64,000 nt of DNA from Sinomicrobium oceani (GTDB lineage: Bacteria > Bacteroidota > Bacteroidia > Flavobacteriales > Flavobacteriaceae). Positions 21,590-29,728 of the stretch are shown here, piece after piece (position 1 is the stretch's first letter; every line of letters starts with the position of its first letter). The stretch lies in the NCBI RefSeq assembly GCF_900119185.1, contig NZ_FPJE01000019.1, forward strand, positions 28,575 through 92,574, given 5' to 3'. The notes below the pieces were generated by a model. That model was not told the origin of the DNA and did not search any database. It worked only from the letters and a program-made list of their open reading frames with translations. The position numbers were made by a program, and so were the translations under genes.

Positions 21590-21885
21590 GTTTAATGTTT
21601 TATAGTTACTATTAAAATTTGATTGTAGTAATGCAAGTAACGTGCTGAATTTTGGCAGAAAGACCGAAAAACACTAAAAACACTAAAAACAAAAACACAT
21701 AAACAACTAAAAAACAATGTATTATTTGTGCCTGAATCGTTTTTTTAACAAATACGGGAGAATTTATAGGGTTTCTTCGAACCCCGCCATATCTGCATAA
21801 ACCTGTAAAAACGGCAGAATACTACCTGTCATATTAACATATCATTAACATACAGATTGTAAACAAATATTTTGTCTCGTTCATT
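21590..21885. other. AT-rich intergenic region upstream of proC
   Basis: No gene seen. At 21668-21692 the short unit AAAAACACT is repeated nearly in tandem. At 21769-21785 GGGTT and AACCC form a small hairpin around TCTTCG. The proC promoter is presumably here, but no full TAnnTTTG match on the minus strand was found. Confidence 0.4.
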
Positions 21886-21919
21886 AAAAAAAAACGGGGA
21901 GCGATGGGCTCCCCGTTTT
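21886..21919 (-). terminator. Intrinsic terminator of the first beta-barrel gene
   Basis: A 12-bp perfect stem, AAAACGGGGAGC (21891-21902) with GCTCCCCGTTTT (21908-21919) and a 5-nt loop, is followed on the minus strand by a long T-run. It lies 18 bp after the stop codon. Confidence 0.92.
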
Positions 21920-21937
21920 AGGTCTTTTAATTTTTTT

Positions 21938-22483
21938 TTAGAACCTGTATCCGAGACCTACCATAAAACCACGGGTCTTCAATTCGGCTCCGACAGCATC
22001 TGCTACGTCTACGTCAAGAACGTCAGACAGACCGAGATTATACCTGGCATCGAAAAATACTCCGGCAGGCAATTCATATCCTGCACCGAAACTAAGACCG
22101 AAGTTCATCGTCTTCAGAAATTCGCTATCCTCATCGGAGTCCAGCAAAAATCCGAACTGTGGCCCTGCCTGGATATTAAATCCTTCTACCACGTAAAACT
22201 TGGCCAATACGGGAATATTCAAATAAGTCATATCATAATCATCAGCCCCTTCAAAAGAAAATATAGCTTCCGGCTGAATATGGAATTTTTCGGAAATACC
22301 GAAGTCTGCCAATCCTCCGATATAAAAACCGGTTTTACCATCGGGAGAAGCCCCTCCCATATCACTATCAAATTTAACCGTGGAAAAATTCAGACCACCT
22401 TTAATCCCGAAAGTTACATCCTGGGCAGAGGAACTGCATACAAAACCAAAAGCCATTACGGCAAGAAGTACTAATTTTTTCAT
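21938..22483 (-). CDS. Outer membrane beta-barrel protein (PorT-like fold)
   Basis: 181 aa from the ATG at 22483, giving MKKLVLLAVMAFGFVCSSSAQ, a clean signal peptide; the 17 codons upstream are untranslated leader. The mature part has alternating hydrophobic/polar beta strands with VTFGIKGGLNFSTV, FHIQPEAIFSFEG, YLNIPVLAKFYVVEGFNIQAGPQFGFLL and a terminal aromatic residue (VGLGYRF) expected for BAM recognition. It belongs to the OMP_b-brl_2 group common in flavobacteria. Function unknown. A paralogue lies 560 bp upstream in the same direction. Confidence 0.88.
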   Translation of the reverse strand: MKKLVLLAVMAFGFVCSSSAQDVTFGIKGGLNFSTVKFDSDMGGASPDGKTGFYIGGLADFGISEKFHIQPEAIFSFEGADDYDMTYLNIPVLAKFYVVEGFNIQAGPQFGFLLDSDEDSEFLKTMNFGLSFGAGYELPAGVFFDARYNLGLSDVLDVDVADAVGAELKTRGFMVGLGYRF

Positions 22484-22990
22484 CTTAATAGATTTATGAT
22501 TTATCCGGCGAATATAAGGGATATTTTCAATCATCGTAAGGTAAAATTATCAACTTCTTCATATCATTTTATCTCTCTATCCGCGATTCATTCATAGTTC
22601 AAAAAATAAAGTACTAACAACTCATAAAGCATAAACGACTGCACTGCAATATCTCAAAATCAGAACTCCCGTATAAGACGACATTACAACAATCGTAATT
22701 TCTTACATATACTAACTAAAAAACTACAGCAAGACATACTACCCTGCGATAAAAGAAAACAAATCTTTTAAAAATTTTATAGCACTACTCCATTCCCTAT
22801 CCAGATTATTATCCTCTGCCATGCAAAGCGCAAACCTATTGGCAGAAGAGAGAACCACAATAAAGTACCAAGCGGATAAACCCGGTAAGCCCGTTTTAGG
22901 AAAAAGAAGATTATAAATAAGCCTGTACCTGACTTATCTGGAGGCAGACTAAAAGCTAATCGGAGAACAGGACTTTTTTGAGTAAAGCAC
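22484..22990. other. AT-rich spacer between the two beta-barrel genes
   Basis: About 500 bp with no supported gene. It is visibly richer in A and T than its neighbours, and coding-like structure is absent in all frames apart from a 71-codon minus-strand frame at 22777-22992 that resembles nothing. It contains the promoter of the first barrel gene: TATATTCG, a one-mismatch -7 element on the minus strand, about 30 bp upstream of that ATG. Confidence 0.4.
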
Positions 22991-23020
22991 AAAAAAAACG
23001 GAAGCCAAAAATGGCTTCCG
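22991..23020 (-). terminator. Intrinsic terminator of the second beta-barrel gene
   Basis: A perfect 9-bp stem, CGGAAGCCA (22999-23007) with TGGCTTCCG (23012-23020) and an AAAA loop, is followed on the minus strand by eight T. It starts 24 bp after the stop. Confidence 0.9.
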
Positions 23021-23044
23021 CAAATGTTTTTTATGTCTTTATTT

Positions 23045-23575
23045 TTAAAAGAAAAGGAACCCTACGGACAACTGAAATACCGAGTTTTTCACATTTTGAT
23101 CAGTTACATCGCTAAGTCCGAAGTTGTATCGTCCCTGGGCGAAAAAGCTTCCTATTTTGTATTCCAGGCCTACCGCACCACTCATTTCAAAACTTTTGGC
23201 GTTGGTGTCGAAACCTTCCCAGTCATCCTTCACATTAAGGCCAAACTGGGGACCGGCCTGTATGCTCAGCCCGTCTGTCAGATAATACTTTGCCAATACC
23301 GGAATATTTACATAATCCAGGTTCAGGTCGGCATCCGATATTTTTGCCCCCTGTGCGGAATAGAGCACCTCGGGCTGTATCGAAAACTTATCTGTCAGTC
23401 CTAATTCTGCTAACAAACCAATATGGAACCCTGTACGTCCGTCTGCTCCGTCTGCATCATCTCCACTGAGGCTGGCAAAGTTGACACCACCTTTGGCTCC
23501 GAAGTGAAGAGATTGAGCGTTACTATAAACAGAAACACCTACAACGGCCATAATTACTAAAATGATCTTTTTCAT
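23045..23575 (-). CDS. Outer membrane beta-barrel protein (paralogue of the previous one)
   Basis: 176 aa. Signal peptide MKKIILVIMAVVGVSVYSNAQ, then LHFGAKGGVNFASLSGDD, RTGFHIGLLAELGLTDKFSIQPEVLYSAQG and YVNIPVLAKYYLTDGLSIQAGPQFGLNV. These blocks align along the whole length with the neighbouring barrel (shared IQPE, NIPVLAK, IQAGPQFG), so the pair arose by duplication. It ends in FLFF. Each copy has its own promoter region and terminator, so they are separately transcribed. Function unknown. Confidence 0.88.
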   Translation of the reverse strand: MKKIILVIMAVVGVSVYSNAQSLHFGAKGGVNFASLSGDDADGADGRTGFHIGLLAELGLTDKFSIQPEVLYSAQGAKISDADLNLDYVNIPVLAKYYLTDGLSIQAGPQFGLNVKDDWEGFDTNAKSFEMSGAVGLEYKIGSFFAQGRYNFGLSDVTDQNVKNSVFQLSVGFLFF

Positions 23576-23792
23576 TACTAATGGTTTTTTGTGTTAAACA
23601 ACGTAAATATACTCATAATTCACACTACATTAACGGGAAGTCTATTACTTTTAGTGCCCGCTCCTGCGAAAAAATATAAAAAACTGACTTACATCGGCAT
23701 ACAATGAACTGTCTCGGATAAGTCCCCGAATCTTATGGATGTTCCCTATATATTCTGTATATTTATCGATATTCAACATATATTTTCTCACC

Positions 23793-24710
23793 ATGAATAA
23801 CAATATTAACATAGTGGAATTTCCTTCGAACCTCGGACTGAAAGAAGCCGAACCCGGTGTCGAACCCGGGGTCCGGAACCTTCCGGACTGGCTCAGGGAA
23901 AACGGTTTTTACGATTTGCTTAATCCTCAACAGGTGTATACACTTACCCCCCCTTCATACACCATGAAAATGGACGAAGACACCGGGGTAAGGAACAGTG
24001 AAGCTATTATCGGATATGCCAAAGAGCAGGCAAAGTTGCTCGGGAAAGTGTTTGAGGAATCTCCTTTTCCGGTTATTATAGGCGGAGATTGCAGTATTAT
24101 CATGGGTAGTGCCATGGCCCTGAAGAAAAAGGGGAATTACGCCCTGTTTTACCTGGACGGCCATACGGATTTTATGCTCCCCGAACTGTCGCGCACCGGA
24201 GGACTTGCCGGAATGGACCTTGCCGTGGTTACGGGACACGGACACGACAAACTCACCAACATCAACAGGCTGAAACCTTACTTTAAAGAGGAGAACGTAT
24301 GGTCTGTGGGAAACCGGGAGTACTCGGTAGATTATGTGGCTCCCATACTGGAATCGAACATTCATTATTACGATCTGGACGATCTTCAGGACAAAGGAAC
24401 GGAACAATGTACCAATGAGTTTCTGAGTATGGTCCACGAAAAAGAACTGGACGGTTTCTTTATACATGTCGATGCGGATGTCCTGGACGATATTATAATG
24501 CCAGCAGTAGACAGCCGTGCCAATGACGGACTGACCTATGCAGAACTCAATCACATCCTGGAAAAACTATTGGTCAACGAAAAAGCTGTCGGTTTAGAAA
24601 TTACCATCCTCGATCCGGACCTGGATCCATCGGCAGAATACACCAGGGAATTCATCGCCAATCTCGGCAAGTGCATCCTGGATGCCCGGAAATATCCGGA
24701 CAACATCTGA
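23793..24710 (+). CDS. Arginase/agmatinase/formiminoglutamase family hydrolase
   Basis: 305 aa from the ATG at 23793, giving MNNNINIVEFPSNLGLK; an upstream in-frame start at 23739 would include promoter-like AT-rich DNA. The binuclear manganese site is intact: GGDCSIIMG, FYLDGHTDFM and HVDADVLDD, followed by AVDSRANDGLTYAEL and LEITILDPDLDP. The family hydrolyses guanidino or formimino groups; whether the substrate is arginine, agmatine or formiminoglutamate cannot be told. No hut or arginine genes are adjacent. A one-mismatch -7 element TATATTTA lies at 23758-23765. Confidence 0.85.
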   Translation: MNNNINIVEFPSNLGLKEAEPGVEPGVRNLPDWLRENGFYDLLNPQQVYTLTPPSYTMKMDEDTGVRNSEAIIGYAKEQAKLLGKVFEESPFPVIIGGDCSIIMGSAMALKKKGNYALFYLDGHTDFMLPELSRTGGLAGMDLAVVTGHGHDKLTNINRLKPYFKEENVWSVGNREYSVDYVAPILESNIHYYDLDDLQDKGTEQCTNEFLSMVHEKELDGFFIHVDADVLDDIIMPAVDSRANDGLTYAELNHILEKLLVNEKAVGLEITILDPDLDPSAEYTREFIANLGKCILDARKYPDNI

Positions 24711-24719
24711 TAAACTCCA

Positions 24720-25760
24720 TCAGGACTTATTCGCCAACTGTCCGCAGGCGGCATCGATATCTTTACCCCGTGAACGCCGGATAGTAACGGTAATATCCTT
24801 GTCTTCGAGCACCTGACGGTACAATTCGAGCGCATGGGGATTGGCCTGGGCAAAATGTTCATCGCCGATGGGGTTATACTCTATAATATTTACTTTGGAC
24901 GGGGCAAAACGACAAAAACGCGCGAGTGCTTCGGCATCTTTCCGCTGATCGTTTATGCCCTTCCAGACCACGTATTCGTAGGTGATCCTACTTTTCGTTT
25001 TCTGGTACCAGTATTCGAGTGCTTCCCGGAGTTCATGCAGCGGGAAATGCTCGTTAAAAGGCATGATCGATGTCCGTACATCATCGATCGCCGAATGCAG
25101 GGATACGGCGAGTTTGAATTTCACCTCATCATCGGCCAGTTTCCTGATCATTTTGGGCACCCCCGAAGTGGATACGGTAATACGCCTCGGAGACATTCCC
25201 AGCCCTTCGGGAGAGGTGATCTTCTCAATAGCCTTGATCACATTGTTATAGTTCATCAGGGGTTCTCCCATCCCCATAAACACGATATTACTCAGCGGAC
25301 GTCCGAAGTACAGGCGGCTCTCGTTATCGATAGCCACGACCTGGTCATAAATTTCGTCCGGGTTGAGATTGCGCATCCGCTTCAGGCGGGCGGTTGCACA
25401 GAATTTACAATCCAGGCTACACCCTACCTGGCTCGATACGCATGCTGTCGTACGGGTATCAGTAGGTATGAGCACGGACTCTACGATAAGTCCGTCATGC
25501 AGGCGTACGGCATTTTTAATGGTACCGTCATTGCTGCGCTGCATTTTATCTACTTCGATATGGTTGATAACGAAGTGCTCCTCAAGTGTTTTTCTCGTAT
25601 CTATAGACAAGTTGGTCATCCCCCCGAAGGAGTGTACGCCTTTTCCCCATAGCCATTCGTAAACCTGGTTGCCACGAAAAGCCTTATCGCCACGCTCTAC
25701 AAAGAAGTCTCGCAACTCTTCCTTACTCAGGGTCCTAATATCTCTTTTTGCTGCCTGCAT
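24720..25760 (-). CDS. rlmN: 23S rRNA (adenine2503-C2)-methyltransferase, dual-specificity
   Basis: 346 aa. Radical-SAM cluster motif CSLDCKFC (CxxxCxxC), SAM-binding FMGMGEPLMNYNNV, the methyl-carrying Cys in VSSQVGCS region and the catalytic Cys339 near the C-terminus (DAACGQL). It methylates A2503 of 23S rRNA and A37 of some tRNAs, using two SAM. The start MQAAKRDIRTLSKEELRDFFVERGD is normal. The predicted promoter lies so close to the ATG that the mRNA may be almost leaderless. Convergent with the arginase-family gene, 9 bp apart. Confidence 0.97.
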   Translation of the reverse strand: MQAAKRDIRTLSKEELRDFFVERGDKAFRGNQVYEWLWGKGVHSFGGMTNLSIDTRKTLEEHFVINHIEVDKMQRSNDGTIKNAVRLHDGLIVESVLIPTDTRTTACVSSQVGCSLDCKFCATARLKRMRNLNPDEIYDQVVAIDNESRLYFGRPLSNIVFMGMGEPLMNYNNVIKAIEKITSPEGLGMSPRRITVSTSGVPKMIRKLADDEVKFKLAVSLHSAIDDVRTSIMPFNEHFPLHELREALEYWYQKTKSRITYEYVVWKGINDQRKDAEALARFCRFAPSKVNIIEYNPIGDEHFAQANPHALELYRQVLEDKDITVTIRRSRGKDIDAACGQLANKS

Positions 25761-25768
25761 ATCACTTA

Positions 25769-25776
25769 CAAAGGTA
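25769..25776 (-). promoter_or_regulatory. Promoter -7 element for rlmN
   Basis: The minus strand reads TACCTTTG, a full TAnnTTTG match, ending 8 bp before the rlmN start codon at 25760. A start of transcription 4-7 nt downstream would leave only a few nucleotides of leader. No TTG at -33 spacing. Confidence 0.4.
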
Positions 25777-25840
25777 ATGAACTATATCAAGTATAAATAA
25801 GGCAGCCGTACTTTCGTGCCGTACCGCCTCCAAATTACAA

Positions 25841-25881
25841 ATCCCGGTCCCGGACATCATACGTGTTCCGGGTTCCGGGAT
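25841..25881 (-). terminator. Hairpin after queA, probable terminator
   Basis: ATCCCGG (25841-25847) pairs with CCGGGAT (25875-25881), and an inner CCCGGA/TCCGGG stem continues it after a one-sided bulge. Only a weak T-rich tail follows on the minus strand. It lies 25 bp downstream of the queA stop. Confidence 0.45.
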
Positions 25882-25905
25882 TCTATGTATTATTATCGGA
25901 AATGC

Positions 25906-26955
25906 TTACAGGATAAGCATCGCGTCTCCGTAAGAGTAAAATTTGTATTTCTCCTTCACGGCTTCTTCATAAGCTTTCTTGATCAGATCATGACCGGCAA
26001 AAGCGGAAACCATCATCAGCAGTGTTGATTTCGGTGTATGGAAGTTCGTAACCATACTGTCTGCAATACTAAAATCATAAGGAGGGAAAATAAACTTATT
26101 GGTCCATCCTTCGTAAGAGTTCAGGAGTCTTTCTGAAGACACCGAACTCTCCAGTGCACGCATTACGGTAGTCCCGATAGCACAAACCTTTTTCTTGTTG
26201 CGCTTGGCTTCGTTGACCACCCGGGTAGCTGACTCCGGTATCAGCAATTCTTCACTGTCCATTTTATGTTTGGAGAGGTCTTCTACCTCTACCGGGTTAA
26301 AGGTTCCCAGACCTACGTGCAGGGTTACTTCGGCAAACTTGGTTCCTTTGATCTCCAGGCGCTTCAGAAGGTGCTTGGAAAAGTGGAGACCGGCTGTCGG
26401 GGCCGCTACGGCTCCTTCGTACTTGGCATAAATAGTCTGGTAACGCTCTTCGTCTTCCGGTTCTACTTCTCTTTTGATATATTTCGGAAGCGGGGTTTCT
26501 CCGAGTTCTTTGAGTTTTCTTCTGAAATCTTCGTAAGACCCGTCGTAGAGAAAACGTAGTGTACGCCCTCTGGAAGTCGTATTGTCTATAACTTCTGCCA
26601 CCAGGCTTTCGTCATCTCCGAAGTAGAGCTTGTTCCCGATCCGGATCTTTCTCGCAGGGTCTACCAGAACATCCCACAAACGTTGTTCTTCGTTGAGTTC
26701 GCGAAGCAGGAATACCTCGATCCTGGCACCGGTCTTTTCCTTATTGCCATACAAACGGGCAGGAAATACTTTGGTGTTGTTCAGTACCATGACGTCTCCT
26801 TCTTCGAAATAGTCGATAAGGTCCTTAAACATTTTGTGTTCTATGGTACCGTCTTTACGGTGAACGACCATCAGTCTGGCTTCATCCCTGTTTTCCGAAG
26901 GGTATTCTGCCAGTAATTCTTTCGGAAGATCAAAATTAAAATGAGATAATTTCAT
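25906..26955 (-). CDS. queA: tRNA preQ1(34) S-adenosylmethionine ribosyltransferase-isomerase
   Basis: 349 aa, full length. [64 protein letters not shown] and [17 protein letters not shown] are the QueA family blocks. It transfers the ribosyl part of SAM to preQ1 in tRNA, making epoxyqueuosine, the penultimate step of queuosine synthesis. No other que genes are in the window. A full -7 match lies about 85 bp upstream. Confidence 0.97.
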   Translation of the reverse strand: MKLSHFNFDLPKELLAEYPSENRDEARLMVVHRKDGTIEHKMFKDLIDYFEEGDVMVLNNTKVFPARLYGNKEKTGARIEVFLLRELNEEQRLWDVLVDPARKIRIGNKLYFGDDESLVAEVIDNTTSRGRTLRFLYDGSYEDFRRKLKELGETPLPKYIKREVEPEDEERYQTIYAKYEGAVAAPTAGLHFSKHLLKRLEIKGTKFAEVTLHVGLGTFNPVEVEDLSKHKMDSEELLIPESATRVVNEAKRNKKKVCAIGTTVMRALESSVSSERLLNSYEGWTNKFIFPPYDFSIADSMVTNFHTPKSTLLMMVSAFAGHDLIKKAYEEAVKEKYKFYSYGDAMLIL

Positions 26956-27039
26956 GTGCTTGATTTTTTTGTACCGGTATTACCGATACGCTCTCCTCCC
27001 GCCTTGCCCGGGATTCGTTTGTTCTTTTTTACGAAGCTG

Positions 27040-27047
27040 CAAATATA
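27040..27047 (-). promoter_or_regulatory. Promoter -7 element for queA
   Basis: The minus strand reads TATATTTG, a full match to TAnnTTTG, 85 bp before the queA ATG, implying a leader near 78 nt. No clear -33 TTG at the expected spacing. Confidence 0.45.
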
Positions 27048-27131
27048 CAATCCCCGAACAGGGGTTGTCAAGGAAATCATCAAATTTATTTGGATGACAG
27101 GCACTTCCCTTCCGCAAACGGACAGGGGAGA

Positions 27132-27977
27132 TCAGGAATATTTTTCTACGATCCGTTTTACGCCAAGGTGATATCCGGAACCGAAAAGATTGAGATGAAC
27201 CAGCAAATAGTACAACTGCCAGACATCCATACGATCTTTCCACCCCTCATAAAGGGGAAATACTTCGTTATAGGCATCGGTCACTTCCCCGGGAAACCCT
27301 CCGAAAAGAGCCATCATAGCCATATCGGTTTCCCTGTGATTGTAGGCAACGGCAGGATCTATAAGACAGGGGTGTCCGTCGGCGCCTACGAGATAATTTC
27401 CGTTCCACAGGTCACCGTGCACCAGGGCAGGTGCTTCGGATGGAATTATATTGTCCAGATTTTTATACAATTTGTCGCAGGCAAACCGGTATCCCTGGTT
27501 ATACGCCATACGGAACTGGGGTTGCAGCCGCTGTGTTACATAAAATTCTACCGCTTGCATACGACGTTCGTTATACTGCGGAAGACTCCCGATATAATTG
27601 GCCTCTTCGAGACCAAAAGCAACTGCGGTATTACCGTGCAAGGTAGCCAGTTGTCTTCCGAAAACCTGCCAGAAATCGGAAGCAGGTGATCCGCTTTCTA
27701 TATATTCCAGTACGAGGTAGGCATCGTCCCCCACCTCTCCCCGGGTTATAACCGAAGGAATATGTATGGCTCCGGATGCGGCGAGAAGGTTGAGGCCTTC
27801 GGCTTCGGCGGAAAACATTCCGGGATAACGCGAACTGCTGTTTTTTTTAAGGACAAACTTTCCCGCACCGGTTTCCAGAAGATACACCTCGTTGATATCT
27901 CCGCCGGAAAGCGGTATGGTATTTTTTATAACCGTCCGAAGAACGTGTTGTAGTGTATGTACCAGGTTCTCATCCAT
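27132..27977 (-). CDS. Fructosamine kinase family protein
   Basis: 281 aa. The choline/aminoglycoside-kinase-like fold shows GGDINEVYLLETGAGKFVLKKN (nucleotide loop and Lys), LVLEYIESG (hinge), the catalytic loop LVHGDLWNGNYLV and the metal-binding CLIDPAVAYNHRETDMAMM. Family members phosphorylate fructosamine or ribulosamine adducts on proteins so that they fall off. It lies 51 bp downstream of aroA in the same direction; a functional link is not obvious. Confidence 0.93.
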   Translation of the reverse strand: MDENLVHTLQHVLRTVIKNTIPLSGGDINEVYLLETGAGKFVLKKNSSSRYPGMFSAEAEGLNLLAASGAIHIPSVITRGEVGDDAYLVLEYIESGSPASDFWQVFGRQLATLHGNTAVAFGLEEANYIGSLPQYNERRMQAVEFYVTQRLQPQFRMAYNQGYRFACDKLYKNLDNIIPSEAPALVHGDLWNGNYLVGADGHPCLIDPAVAYNHRETDMAMMALFGGFPGEVTDAYNEVFPLYEGWKDRMDVWQLYYLLVHLNLFGSGYHLGVKRIVEKYS

Positions 27978-28028
27978 TATCCGTCGTTCTTTAAGGCAGA
28001 TCGATACAGCCTGTGTATGATAGCCGGA

Positions 28029-29255
28029 TTACACCGGCGTTACCTGAAAATGCAGCTTCTCCATATCTTTCCAGAAGTCCGGGTACGATTTGCTGACCAC
28101 CTCCGCTTCTTCTATGATTAGCGGTACTTTCAGTCCCAGAGGAGCGAAAGCCATGGCCATGCGGTGATCGTTATAGGTGGGTATGGCAACATTCTCATGT
28201 ATGGTTTCGGAAGGCTCCAAAAACAATTCGGCATCCGTCACGCGAATGTCAGCACCGAGTTTATGCAACTCGGTATAGAGTGCTTCCAGTCTGTCGGTCT
28301 CTTTTATTTTCAGGGTATGCAGGCCTGTTAAATGACATCCTACACCCATGCCGAAGCAGGTTACAGCTATGGTCTGAGCTATATCGGGAGCATTAGACAG
28401 GTCGAAACTGATGGTGCGCTCCGGAGCAGCATGAGTTTTGGTCAGGGTAATCGTATTATCCTCAAAACCTGTATGTACACCGAAGGCCCGGTATAACTCC
28501 GCCAAAACACTATCGCCCTGCAAACTCGATGCTTTATAGGCACTAAGCTTTATTTCGGTACCTTCATCACAAAGTGCTGCTATACTGTAAAAATAGGAAG
28601 CCGAACTCCAGTCGGACTCTACGGTCAGGGTCACAGGATCGATCTCCGGTTTGGGTGATACCCGAATGACATTTCCTTCGAACGAAGATACTACCCCGAT
28701 CTCACCCAGCAAGGCCAACGTCATTTTTATATAGGGAACGGAGGTGATCTTTCCTTCGAGGGTCAGCTCCAGTCCGTTTTCCAGTTTAGGCGCTATAAGC
28801 AACAGTGCCGAAATATACTGACTGCTCACATTGGCCTGCATGGACACCTTGTTTTTTTCCAGTTTCTTTCCTTTGATATGTAAAGGCGGATACCCTTCGG
28901 CAGCGGTATAGGTGATCCCGGCGCCAAGTTGTCTGAGCGCGTCTACGAGTATTTTTATAGGCCTTTCGGTCATTCTCTTCGATCCGGTAAGTACGACATC
29001 GCGCCCTTCACGGGTCGCAAAAAACGCAGTAAGAAAACGCATAGCCGTACCTGCATGGTGAATGTCTGCCACCGCTTCCTTTGAGCTGAGCGCCTTCTGC
29101 ATGACATCCGAATCGTCGGAATTGGAAAGGTTAGCGATAGTGATCTGCGGATACAGGGCCTGTAACAGTAATAAACGGTTGGATTCGCTTTTTGACCCGG
29201 TGATCCTGATATTTCCTTTGATCTTTTTTTCTGAATTGGAAATTTTTATATTCAT
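28029..29255 (-). CDS. aroA: 3-phosphoshikimate 1-carboxyvinyltransferase (EPSP synthase)
   Basis: 408 aa, slightly shorter than E. coli AroA (427). SKSESNRLLLLQALYP (substrate Lys/Ser loop), HAGTAMRFLTAF, LTGSKRMTERPIKILVDALRQLGA, SDWSSASYFYSIAAL and the late YNDHRMAMAFAPL are present. The canonical LPGSKS start is modified to ITGSKSESNR and the usual GNAGTAMR to HHAGTAMR, changes I believe are common in flavobacteria but cannot confirm here. It joins shikimate-3-phosphate with PEP. It lies away from the pheA operon. Confidence 0.94.
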   Translation of the reverse strand: MNIKISNSEKKIKGNIRITGSKSESNRLLLLQALYPQITIANLSNSDDSDVMQKALSSKEAVADIHHAGTAMRFLTAFFATREGRDVVLTGSKRMTERPIKILVDALRQLGAGITYTAAEGYPPLHIKGKKLEKNKVSMQANVSSQYISALLLIAPKLENGLELTLEGKITSVPYIKMTLALLGEIGVVSSFEGNVIRVSPKPEIDPVTLTVESDWSSASYFYSIAALCDEGTEIKLSAYKASSLQGDSVLAELYRAFGVHTGFEDNTITLTKTHAAPERTISFDLSNAPDIAQTIAVTCFGMGVGCHLTGLHTLKIKETDRLEALYTELHKLGADIRVTDAELFLEPSETIHENVAIPTYNDHRMAMAFAPLGLKVPLIIEEAEVVSKSYPDFWKDMEKLHFQVTPV

Positions 29256-29399
29256 GAGGTATTGTTCTGGTCGTATTTATTACCATACGTCCGCATCATA
29301 GTCCCTGTTTTTCACAACGTAAAAACAGTCCCGTCTGCAGTTTTTGTTTTATGCCCGAAAATTAAGTATTCCCGGGCACTTTTCCTCGGTTCTCCCTGC

Positions 29400-29726
29400 T
29401 TATTTTAATTTTTCATTATTGTGATGGCGATCGTGGTCTCTCCGGGTTTTCTTCTCCATTTTTTTATCGAAAGCCGCCTGAAGGTCTATACCGGTCTGAT
29501 TGGCCAGGCACAAAACCACAAAGACGACATCGGCAAGCTCTTCCCCCAGGTCCTTGTCCTTATCGCTTTCTTTCTCACTCTGCTCCCCGTATCTCCTGGC
29601 AATAATACGGGCCACTTCACCTACTTCCTCGGTGAGTTGTGCCATATTGGTCAGTTCGTTAAAATAACGTACTCCGTGTTCCCTGATCCAGGTGTCGACG
29701 TCTTGCTGAGCATTTTTAATGTCCAT
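29400..29726 (-). CDS. MazG-like nucleotide pyrophosphohydrolase
   Basis: 108 aa, all-alpha NTP-PPase fold. Metal-binding acidic residues occur in the first helix pair (LTEEVGEVARIIARRYGE) and the second (LGEELADVVFVVLCLANQTGIDLQAAF). The C-terminus is a charged His/Asp-rich tail. Such enzymes hydrolyse dNTPs or damaged nucleotides to the monophosphate. Just 2 bp separate it from the upstream DUF3857 gene; the aroA start is 144 bp downstream. Confidence 0.85.
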   Translation of the reverse strand: MDIKNAQQDVDTWIREHGVRYFNELTNMAQLTEEVGEVARIIARRYGEQSEKESDKDKDLGEELADVVFVVLCLANQTGIDLQAAFDKKMEKKTRRDHDRHHNNEKLK

Positions 29727-29728
29727 GT

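Noticed and set aside
21661..21720. Short A-rich near-tandem repeats that could suggest a CRISPR or iteron array
   Set aside because: Units are only about 9 bp, two or three copies, and low complexity, with no spacers.
21765..21790. A T-arm-like hairpin (GGGTT, loop, AACCC) hinting at a tRNA
   Set aside because: No acceptor, D or anticodon arms can be built around it.
22777..22992. A 71-codon minus-strand frame between the two beta-barrel genes
   Set aside because: Hydrophobic but not recognisable. It starts at the terminator of the neighbouring gene and lies in AT-rich spacer DNA.
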